Positions 15,945 through 22,552 of a stretch of 36,499 nt of DNA are shown here, piece by piece; positions within the stretch are counted from its first letter, which is position 1; each line of letters opens with the position of its first letter. The stretch comes from Caryophanales bacterium UBA6879 (GTDB lineage: Bacteria; Bacillota_I; Bacilli_A; RFN20; CAG-288). The stretch covers positions 1-36,499 of the forward strand of contig DKCH01000025.1 of the NCBI GenBank assembly GCA_002449135.1. Direction: 5' to 3'. The notes under the pieces were generated by a model, which ran no database searches, was not told the DNA's origin, and was given only the letters and a program-made list of their open reading frames with translations. The position numbers were made by a program, and so were the translations under genes.

Positions 15945-18636
15945 ATTTGGTAACCCTTGGCTATTATTTTTAATGATACCTTTAATTGCTGGCGTAGTTT
16001 TAGGGTTCTTCTTAATGAAAAAAGGAAAAAGGTATCAAAAGAAAAACATAATTTCATTATGCTTGCATTTAGTTATTTCTGTAGCTATAGCTTTTACTTT
16101 TGCTAATCCACAGTTCCTAACTGTTAGCAATCGTACTAGTTTTTATATTTTAGCTGATGCTTCGGCTTCTGATAAGGAATCAATTAGTCGAACTGATCAA
16201 ATTATTAAAAAACTTAAAAGTGAAGCTGAAGAATTTCCTAATACAAAAGTCGGTGTTGTCGCTTTTGGTAAGGAAGCTAAAGTTTTAACTCCTTTAGGTG
16301 GAAAATTTAATTCATTAGCTGATGTATATAATGATAGTACTTTTAATTATACTGCTACTGATATTAAAGGCGCTTTGGAATTTACTTCACAACTATTTGA
16401 TGGTGATGGAGTAAGAAGAATTACTTTAGTTTCTGATGGTATGGAAACTGATAATTCAGCTTTAGATGGAATGGAAGCTGTTTTAGCTAAAGATATTCAA
16501 TTAGATGCTATTGATGTTACGGCTAATTATAAAAACGAAATTATCATTAACGCTTTAAAGTATTCTTCAAAAGTTTATTTAAATAGAGAAGAAAAAGTTG
16601 AGGTTTCTATAAATTCTACTAATGAAAATTTTGGTAAAGTTAATCTTTATTTAAATGGTAATTTAAAGGAAACTAAAGAAATTTCCTTATCTAAAGGTAT
16701 AAATATAGTTAGTTTTGATTTAGATACTTCTAAAAATGGTGAATATAAATATAAAGTAGAAGTTGTTCCTAATTCACCTACTAATGATACTTTTATTGAA
16801 AATAATACCCGTTCTTTTTCTCAAATTGTTTCTGATGAATTTAACATTCTTTTTGTTGGAAGTAGTGAAAAAGAAGTTAGTGAATTTAAACGCTTAGGTG
16901 GTTTTTCAGATGCTACTAAAATTGATAGTATATTAGGTGATAATAAGAAAGTTCCTACTAGTTTAGAAGAATTAATTAAATATGATGAAATTGTAGTTGA
17001 TAATACTGATATTTCTTCTTTAAATAATTATGAACAATTTATTTCTAATTTAAATAAAGCTGTTTCTATTTATGGTAAAAGTTTAATGACATTTGATTCT
17101 ACTAAAGCTGGTGATACTACTTCAGAATCTGTAAGTCAGTTTAATGATTTACTTCCTGTTCAGTATCAACCTGATGATACTAGAGCCTTAGTCTTATTAA
17201 TTGATACTTCTGGCTCTATGTCAGGTAATAATATTCAAATGGCTATTGCTGGGGCTAAAGCTGTTGTTGAAAAGTTAAAAATAAACGATTCAATTTCTAT
17301 TGTTACTTTTGCTACTGATGTTCAGGTTCCTGTTTCAATGACTACTTTAAGAAATGAGCAAACTAGAAAAGAAATTTTAGATAAAATTAATATTTTAAGT
17401 GGTAATGGTTCTACCGATATGCGTATTGGTTTAGAAGAAGCCTATAAGCAAATTATTGGTGTTTCTGCTGAATATAAAACTGTTATTACTATTTCTGATG
17501 GTCTTCCTGGTGATAGTGAATCAGACCTTGAAAAGCAAGTTAACTCTATGTCATTTAATAATATTTCTTGTTCATTTATTAATATTGGTAGTGGTGATGG
17601 TGCTACTTTGTTTAAAACTTTATCTAAAATTGGTAATGGATCTTATTATTATATCGATACTGAATTAGATTTATCTAAAGTTATGGTTGATGCTATTGAA
17701 CAAGAAGTTATTGATACTGTTATTGAACAATCTAGTTCAACAATTCAATATCGTTTAGTAAATGATCCTAGCTTAAGAGATGGGTTAGTTGATAATTTAG
17801 GAACTATTGACGGCTTTAATTATGCGAGAATGAAAAGCGGTGCAAATACTGTTTTAACTGTGCAGTATGTTCATACAAATTCTGATAACCAAATTAATGT
17901 TATAGCTATTCCTTTATATGCTTATTGGGATTTTGGAAAAGGTAGAGTTACTTCCTTCACTTCTTCTTTAACAGGTGATTGGACAAGAACATTAAGAAAT
18001 TCTGTTTATGGACAACTATTCTTTAAAAATATGATTTCACAGTCTTTACCTTCTCAGTTTGCTAGATCAATTTTAGATGTAGATTATCAAACTAATGGTT
18101 ATACTACTACTTTAAAGGTTAGTCCTAATAATGGAGACTTAGAAGCTAAAATTAGTGTTAAAGTTACTGATCCTAACAATACAGTTTCTAATGATATTAA
18201 TTTAGTTTTTGATGGAACTTCTTACACTACTAACTTAGATACTCCTAATGTTGGTGAATATAAAGTTGAAATCACTTATAGCCAAAAAGATAGTGAAGGT
18301 AACTATCAAGTGAGTCAGGTTGATAATGTTTCGATTTTCTATGATTTCTCTAAAGAATTTAATTTTAATGATTATAATGAAAATAAGCTACTTTATAAAT
18401 TATCAAAACAAGGAAGTGGTAACTTATATTCTGAAAATCAAGCTTTAGATGATGAAAACAAAATATATGTTGTTTCTAATAGTCAATTAAATAAAGCTTC
18501 TTATACTTCTACAATGGTTTATTTCTTAGCTTTTACTGTTACTTTATTTTTAGCTGATATTGCAGTTAGAAAGACAGAGTTTAGAAGAAAGAAAAAAGAG
18601 AAAAAAGAAGAAGATAATCCAGCTTCATATTTCTAA
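15925..18636 (+). CDS. Large membrane protein with two VWA domains
   Basis: This is a 903-residue protein. Two N-terminal helices (about 11-31 and 42-61) are followed by a first VWA domain (about 72-200) with MIDAS DASAS (D78, S80, S82), T145 and D171. Residues 215-300 look like an Ig-type beta domain. Residues 305-390 resemble a glutamine-amidotransferase-like Rossmann region without visible catalytic residues. A second VWA domain (about 420-595) has a canonical MIDAS DTSGS (D427-S431), T497 and D525. The WDFGKGRVTSF motif (about 668-678) is typical of the amidotransferase-like membrane family. A C-terminal helix is at about 862-880, followed by a Lys-rich cytosolic tail. It is the last gene of the operon and probably an envelope-side partner of MoxR. 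A second ATG at 15931 is possible; no clear ribosome-binding site is seen, so coupling with the upstream gene is likely. Confidence 0.85.
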   Translation: MDMSNFRFGNPWLLFLMIPLIAGVVLGFFLMKKGKRYQKKNIISLCLHLVISVAIAFTFANPQFLTVSNRTSFYILADASASDKESISRTDQIIKKLKSEAEEFPNTKVGVVAFGKEAKVLTPLGGKFNSLADVYNDSTFNYTATDIKGALEFTSQLFDGDGVRRITLVSDGMETDNSALDGMEAVLAKDIQLDAIDVTANYKNEIIINALKYSSKVYLNREEKVEVSINSTNENFGKVNLYLNGNLKETKEISLSKGINIVSFDLDTSKNGEYKYKVEVVPNSPTNDTFIENNTRSFSQIVSDEFNILFVGSSEKEVSEFKRLGGFSDATKIDSILGDNKKVPTSLEELIKYDEIVVDNTDISSLNNYEQFISNLNKAVSIYGKSLMTFDSTKAGDTTSESVSQFNDLLPVQYQPDDTRALVLLIDTSGSMSGNNIQMAIAGAKAVVEKLKINDSISIVTFATDVQVPVSMTTLRNEQTRKEILDKINILSGNGSTDMRIGLEEAYKQIIGVSAEYKTVITISDGLPGDSESDLEKQVNSMSFNNISCSFINIGSGDGATLFKTLSKIGNGSYYYIDTELDLSKVMVDAIEQEVIDTVIEQSSSTIQYRLVNDPSLRDGLVDNLGTIDGFNYARMKSGANTVLTVQYVHTNSDNQINVIAIPLYAYWDFGKGRVTSFTSSLTGDWTRTLRNSVYGQLFFKNMISQSLPSQFARSILDVDYQTNGYTTTLKVSPNNGDLEAKISVKVTDPNNTVSNDINLVFDGTSYTTNLDTPNVGEYKVEITYSQKDSEGNYQVSQVDNVSIFYDFSKEFNFNDYNENKLLYKLSKQGSGNLYSENQALDDENKIYVVSNSQLNKASYTSTMVYFLAFTVTLFLADIAVRKTEFRRKKKEKKEEDNPASYF

Positions 18637-18641
18637 TTATT

Positions 18642-18677
18642 AAAGGTGCTATAGTTAGTTTCTATAGCATCTTTTTA
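18642..18677 (+). terminator. Intrinsic terminator of the MoxR/VWA operon
   Basis: A 13-bp stem (18642-18654 with 18662-18674) with a 7-nt loop is followed by T residues. Confidence 0.87.
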
Positions 18678-18690
18678 TTAAGCAAATTTT

Positions 18691-18719
18691 TTGCATAATT
18701 ATAGTCTTGGTCCTATATT
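18691..18719 (+). promoter_or_regulatory. Promoter of nrdI
   Basis: TTGCAT (18691-18696), a 17-nt spacer and TATATT (18714-18719) lie just after a terminator and ahead of nrdI. Confidence 0.72.
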
Positions 18720-18740
18720 TTAATCATGGAGGATATTAAT

Positions 18741-19097
18741 ATGAACTATATTTATGCTAGTCGTTATGGAAAAACAGAAGGTTTAGTTAAAGCTTTAAAT
18801 TTAAATGCTTTAAGGATTGTTAATGGTGATGAAAAAAGTGATAAAGACTTTGTTTTATTTACCTATACTGATGGAAATGGAATTGTTCCAGGTATTGTAA
18901 ATAAATTCTTAAAATCTAATTATCAACATTTAAAAGCTGTTATTGCTTTAGGAAATAAAGCTCATCATCCACAAACTTTTGCTGTGGCTGGTGATAAAAT
19001 TTCTAATGAATATAAAGTACCTTTATTAGCCAAAGTTGATACTCCAGTTAATGAAGATATTATTAGTCATTTAAAACAAATTTTAGAAAATTATTAA
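18741..19097 (+). CDS. nrdI: NrdI flavodoxin-like protein
   Basis: The 118-residue protein matches NrdI: an N-terminal flavodoxin-type phosphate loop (YASRYGKTE), FTYTDGNGIVPG, the ALGNKAHHPQTFAVAGDKI segment and a YKVPLLAKVD strand. NrdI is the flavoprotein that delivers oxidant to NrdF to assemble the Mn(III)2-tyrosyl radical of class Ib ribonucleotide reductase. An ATG at 18726 would add five residues but precedes the GGAGGA site (18728-18733), so the ATG at 18741 is preferred. No nrdE or nrdF is in the window; the gene stands alone between its own promoter and a terminator. Confidence 0.85.
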   Translation: MNYIYASRYGKTEGLVKALNLNALRIVNGDEKSDKDFVLFTYTDGNGIVPGIVNKFLKSNYQHLKAVIALGNKAHHPQTFAVAGDKISNEYKVPLLAKVDTPVNEDIISHLKQILENY

Positions 19098-19151
19098 AAA
19101 AGACTCTAACTTTGTATGCGAATAAAAGCATTAGTAAAGTTAGAGTTTTTT
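19097..19151. terminator. Bidirectional terminator between nrdI and tadA
   Basis: An 11-bp perfect stem actctaacttt (19103-19113) / aaagttagagt (19136-19146) is flanked by an A-run on the left and a T-run on the right, so it can work in both directions. The last codons and the TAA stop of tadA (19140-19142) lie inside the right arm. Confidence 0.82.
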
Positions 19152-19583
19152 GGTCCTTATTTTTTGAAAAAAGTCACTTAAAATTGACTCACTTTCTTTT
19201 AAAGGTAAATAATGAATTTTTATATTATAGTTTTCTGGATTTATTAAGTATTTGCTAAAAGCCCCTTCATCTTTATTGAGAGTTGAAAAATATATTTCTT
19301 TAATATTTGAATTAATTAAGGCTCCTAAGCACATTAAGCATGGTTCTAAGCTTATATAGATTTTATATCCTTTTAGGTTATAAGTCTTTTCTTTTGAATA
19401 TGCTAAATTTAGGCAGTTAATTTCTGCATGCTTTAATGGATTATTTGTTTTTATTGTAGTATTAAAAGCAGATGAGATAATTTTGTTATCTTTTACTATA
19501 AGTGCGCCTATAGGGACTTCTTCTTGTTGATAAGCTTTTATAGCTTCTAAATAAGCTAAATGTAAATATTCTAAATCAGTCAT
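19140..19583 (-). CDS. tadA: tRNA adenosine(34) deaminase
   Basis: The 147-residue zinc-dependent deaminase has HAE (H52, E54) and PCLMC (C82, C85), the ligands and proton shuttle of the cytidine/deoxycytidylate deaminase fold. Nearby PIGALIV and NPLKHAEI fit TadA, which converts A34 of tRNA-Arg(ACG) to inosine. The frame is open to an ATG at 19634, but that region is the SRP RNA, so the ATG at 19583 (MTDLEYLH) is chosen. This start lies only 2 bases after the U-run of the SRP RNA and shows no Shine-Dalgarno site. Expression probably depends on read-through from the SRP RNA promoter. SRP RNA and tadA are also neighbours in Bacillus subtilis, in a different order. Confidence 0.9.
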   Translation of the reverse strand: MTDLEYLHLAYLEAIKAYQQEEVPIGALIVKDNKIISSAFNTTIKTNNPLKHAEINCLNLAYSKEKTYNLKGYKIYISLEPCLMCLGALINSNIKEIYFSTLNKDEGAFSKYLINPENYNIKIHYLPLKESESILSDFFQKIRTKKL

Positions 19584-19585
19584 AT

Positions 19586-19591
19586 AAAAAA
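19586..19591 (-). terminator. U-tract ending the SRP RNA
   Basis: Six U residues directly follow the closing helix of the SRP RNA, so the RNA's own hairpin can act as an intrinsic terminator just ahead of the tadA start codon. Confidence 0.6.
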
Positions 19592-19671
19592 GACCATCGC
19601 ACATAAAGCTTAAACTTATGGCTGCTTCCGTCAAGACCTGACCAGGTTCGTAAAAGCCTTATCGCAATGGC
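19592..19671 (-). ncRNA. ffs: Small bacterial SRP RNA (4.5S-type)
   Basis: On the minus strand the sequence contains GTCAGGTCTTGACGGAAGCAGC, shown here as its two halves GTCAGGTCTTGAC and GGAAGCAGC, the domain IV loops that bind Ffh, very close to the B. subtilis version. The ends pair: gccattgc at the 5' end with gcgatggt at the 3' end (8 bp with two G-U pairs). Size is about 80 nt, so the Alu domain of the long Bacillus form is absent. The predicted start from the upstream promoter coincides with the 5' G of the helix at 19671. Confidence 0.93.
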
Positions 19672-19677
19672 ATATTT

Positions 19678-19706
19678 AATATAGCAAACTATTTATTTTT
19701 TTTAAA
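19678..19706 (-). promoter_or_regulatory. Promoter of the SRP RNA (and tadA)
   Basis: On the minus strand TTTAAA (19701-19706), a 17-nt spacer ending in TGC, and TATATT (19678-19683) form an extended -10 promoter. Position +1 falls at about 19671, exactly the 5' end of the SRP RNA helix. Confidence 0.75.
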
Positions 19707-19730
19707 GTTTTATTTTTGATTTTGTTGTAT

Positions 19731-19736
19731 TAAAAT
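19731..19736 (+). promoter_or_regulatory. Possible -10 box of the serine dehydratase gene
   Basis: TAAAAT ends 10 bases before the ATG at 19747; the sequence around it (ttaaaataattttt) is nearly the same as in front of the ATG at 80. The -35 region is weak. No Shine-Dalgarno site precedes the ATG, so a near-leaderless transcript is likely. Confidence 0.35.
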
Positions 19737-19746
19737 AATTTTTGTT

Positions 19747-20964
19747 ATGAAATCTTTAAAAGAACTTTTAATATTAGGACCTGGTCCTTCTTCTTCGCAT
19801 ACTATTGGCCCTTATAGAATTGTTAATGATTTTTTAAAAAGAACTAGTAAGATGAAAGTAGAGTCTTATTCTATTCTTGTTTGTGGTTCTTTAGCATTAA
19901 CTGGTAAAGGGCATTTTACTGATTTAATTATAAAAAAAGCTTTGGAAGGTAAAAAATATTCTTTATCTTTTTCTTCTTCTTTTAGCAATTTAAAGCATCC
20001 TAATACGATGAAATTAACTGCTAATTTAAAAGATAATTCTATTTATTCCCTTACTTATTTCTCTATTGGGGGTGGTTCTTTTAGAGTTGATGGAGAAGAA
20101 AATAATATAAATGATCTTTATCCTTTTTCTTCTTTTGATGAATTAAAAAAATACATGGAAACTAATAATATATATGATATTTATCAAATAATTGAGCATT
20201 TTGAAGGTGAAGAAATTTATAAGTATGGACTAAGTTTATTAAAAAGTATGTTTAATACTATTAAAAGTGAATTAAAAGAAGATTTTTATTTACCTGGCCC
20301 TTTAAAATTAGAGACTGTTAGTATGAAAATATATAAAAATGCATTGCTTTTAAAAAATAAAGATGAAAAAAGAACCATGCTTTTAACCGCTTTTAGTTAT
20401 GCTACTAGCGAAGCTAATGCCATGGGAAAAATTGTTTGTACTACTCCGACTTGTGGGGCAAGTGGTGTTGTTCCTGCTGTTTTGTATTATGAAAAAGTAT
20501 TTCATCATTATTCTTATAAGGAATTAGTTAAGGCTTTTTTAGTCGGTGCTTTAGTTTGTAATTTTATTAAGGAAAATGCGGCAGTTTCAGGAGCTTTATT
20601 AGGTTGTCAAGCTGAGATTGGTTCAGCTAGTTGTTTTGCTAGTGCTAGCTTATGTTATTTGCATCATTTAAGTTTAAGACAAATTGAATATGGTGCTGAA
20701 GTTGCTATGGAACATTTTTTAGGTTTAACTTGTGATCCGGTTAATGGATATGTTCAAATTCCATGTATTGAAAGAAATGGTATGGCAAGTATTCATTCTT
20801 ATACTAGTTATTTATATAGTAAAGATATTGCACCATTTAGAAGTAATAAAGTCTCTTTTGATAATGTTATTAAAGCAATGAAAGAAACTGGTGAAAAAAT
20901 GGATCAGGATTTAAAAGAAACTTCTTTAGGTGGTTTAGCAAAAATTGTTCATTTTTCTTGCTAA
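19747..20964 (+). CDS. sdaA: Single-chain L-serine dehydratase (iron-sulfur)
   Basis: The 405-residue enzyme converts L-serine to pyruvate and ammonia using a [4Fe-4S] cluster. The N-terminal beta domain starts with GPGPSSSHTIGP (11-22). The catalytic alpha domain has CTTPTCGASG (231-240), GCQAEIG (C287), LTCDPVNG (C329) and IPCIERN (C340); C287, C329 and C340 are the probable cluster ligands. The last residue is C405, matching the C-terminal cysteine of the Legionella enzyme that reaches into the active site to bind the fourth iron. It is shorter than E. coli SdaA (about 454), and alpha and beta domains are fused rather than separate as in B. subtilis. It probably feeds pyruvate from serine in a fermentative organism (inference). 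Confidence 0.92.
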   Translation: MKSLKELLILGPGPSSSHTIGPYRIVNDFLKRTSKMKVESYSILVCGSLALTGKGHFTDLIIKKALEGKKYSLSFSSSFSNLKHPNTMKLTANLKDNSIYSLTYFSIGGGSFRVDGEENNINDLYPFSSFDELKKYMETNNIYDIYQIIEHFEGEEIYKYGLSLLKSMFNTIKSELKEDFYLPGPLKLETVSMKIYKNALLLKNKDEKRTMLLTAFSYATSEANAMGKIVCTTPTCGASGVVPAVLYYEKVFHHYSYKELVKAFLVGALVCNFIKENAAVSGALLGCQAEIGSASCFASASLCYLHHLSLRQIEYGAEVAMEHFLGLTCDPVNGYVQIPCIERNGMASIHSYTSYLYSKDIAPFRSNKVSFDNVIKAMKETGEKMDQDLKETSLGGLAKIVHFSC

Positions 20965-20973
20965 TGATATAAT
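20945..20973 (+). promoter_or_regulatory. Promoter giving a leaderless transcript of the 20980 gene
   Basis: TTGTTC (20945-20950) inside the end of sdaA, a 17-nt spacer and a perfect extended -10 TGATATAAT (20965-20973) are present. The expected start, 7 bases past the -10 box, is position 20980, the A of the next ATG. Confidence 0.72.
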
Positions 20974-20979
20974 AAAAAT

Positions 20980-22473
20980 ATGCAAACTTCTTATTTTATT
21001 ACTGCTATCGTTTGGGTAAGTATTTCTTTACTTTTATTGATAGTTTTTGTAATTATGACTTATTTTACTCATAGATATTTTACAAAGAATCAAATTGTTC
21101 TTAAGTTTGAAAAAGATAATAAAATAGTTACTAAATCTTTTTATAAAAAAATAGGTAGTGAAATTATTGTAAATAATTTAAAAAAGCCTGAAGAATTTAG
21201 AGATTATGTTCCTTATTTAATTACTGTTAGTTCTGATTTAAAAGGTGATCTTAATTGTTTTACTATGCCAGATGAAAAAGTTGTAATTACTTTTAGTAAA
21301 AAAGTAAAAAAACCAACTGAGGGTTTTATAAGTCAAAAATATGAATTAAAAGTTCCTGAAGCGATTTTGTCTTTGGAGGCTAGTGAAACTAAAGAAGTTT
21401 TACTTTTAAGTATAGAAGATGTAAAGAAACATATTATTGCTTCTAATAGTAAAAATAGTGTTTTTCCTATTTATAATTCTTTTTATTACTTAAATAAAAA
21501 TGAAGAAAATTTATTGGTTTTAAAATGTGGTGAAGTAATTTATGGTGTAGTTTATGATAATCAAATGGTTTTAAAATTGTTTTTAAGATTACCTAGTTTT
21601 TATGTTAAAGATAAATTAAATAATTTAGAAAATTTAACTAATATTTTTGATGATTTATACTCTGTAATTATTGACTATCACTTTAAAAGTGTTAACCAGG
21701 TTTTTTCTTTGATTGATGATAGTTATTCTTATGCAAATAATTCTTTTTATTGTTTAGAAAAAAATGATTATGTTATAAAGAATCAAAATTATGTAAAGTA
21801 TAATTCTGAAATTCTTTCTATTGATTATTATTTAGCTAGTGTTTTGGATCCACTTTTTGATTTAGCTTTAGATGATGCTCAAAAGTATTTGGAACATTTA
21901 AATAAAATACGTTTAAGAAAATTAGAATTAGAGTCTACTTTTATTAGTGAAAAAACAAAAATGCTAGATAAATTAGAAAAGCAAAAAAATGAAATTAAGA
22001 ACGATAAGCTTCTTTTAGATAAATATAAACCTAGTTTAAAGGTAAAAACATATAGAACTAAAGAGGAAATATATAAAGAGTTAGATGATATTGAGTTTTT
22101 ACCTCCTTCTAAATTGGTTTTGGAAAATATTTATGATTTTATCTTTTCTCATAAGGAGATGTTTTCATTAAATGTTCAAGAAAATGGAAATAGTACAAGG
22201 CAAATGGATGTTTTTTATTTTATTAATCGTCCTTTTTTAACTATTTATGTGAAAAATGGTTATATTAATTTCAATATTAAATTAAGTAAAGACTATGTTA
22301 ATAATGTGCTTATAAAAAAGCACTCATATTTTGCTTTAATTAAATATGAAAAGGAAAGTGATTGGTATAAGTTAATTTTAGATTCTTCTTTTGATTCGTA
22401 TGAAGAGATTTATTCTTTAGTTTTTAGTTCTTATAACTATATTAAAGATATTGTTTATGATATGAGAGTTTAA
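20980..22473 (+). CDS. Unknown membrane-anchored protein with coiled coil
   Basis: I do not recognise this 497-residue protein. It has one N-terminal membrane helix (about 7-29), then a Lys-rich, mainly beta region, a charged helical and probably coiled-coil stretch at about 308-350, and a C-terminal alpha/beta region (about 405-490). That region includes a FALIKYEKESDWYKL-type strand pattern with faint likeness to YjbR or DUF5655 domains; this is only an impression. The short extracellular start and long soluble part suggest the bulk is cytosolic. It has no Shine-Dalgarno site; its start codon coincides with the predicted transcription start. It lies 15 bases after sdaA with its own promoter inside sdaA's 3' end. 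Confidence 0.6.
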   Translation: MQTSYFITAIVWVSISLLLLIVFVIMTYFTHRYFTKNQIVLKFEKDNKIVTKSFYKKIGSEIIVNNLKKPEEFRDYVPYLITVSSDLKGDLNCFTMPDEKVVITFSKKVKKPTEGFISQKYELKVPEAILSLEASETKEVLLLSIEDVKKHIIASNSKNSVFPIYNSFYYLNKNEENLLVLKCGEVIYGVVYDNQMVLKLFLRLPSFYVKDKLNNLENLTNIFDDLYSVIIDYHFKSVNQVFSLIDDSYSYANNSFYCLEKNDYVIKNQNYVKYNSEILSIDYYLASVLDPLFDLALDDAQKYLEHLNKIRLRKLELESTFISEKTKMLDKLEKQKNEIKNDKLLLDKYKPSLKVKTYRTKEEIYKELDDIEFLPPSKLVLENIYDFIFSHKEMFSLNVQENGNSTRQMDVFYFINRPFLTIYVKNGYINFNIKLSKDYVNNVLIKKHSYFALIKYEKESDWYKLILDSSFDSYEEIYSLVFSSYNYIKDIVYDMRV

Positions 22474-22484
22474 TTACATAAATC

Positions 22485-22514
22485 TTGAAAATTTGTCCTT
22501 TTATTTTGTAAAAT
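22485..22514 (+). promoter_or_regulatory. Promoter candidate of the first lipoprotein paralogue
   Basis: TTGAAA (22485-22490), an 18-nt spacer and TAAAAT (22509-22514) are present. Several overlapping AT-rich -10 alternatives (such as tatata at 22514-22519) exist. Confidence 0.45.
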
Positions 22515-22552
22515 ATATATAAGTTTTACTTTTTGGGAGGAAAATTAATATC

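Noticed and set aside
19584..19634. Upstream extension of tadA to the ATG at 19634 (17 more residues)
   Set aside because: This stretch is the 3' half of the SRP RNA, and the extra residues are not part of TadA.
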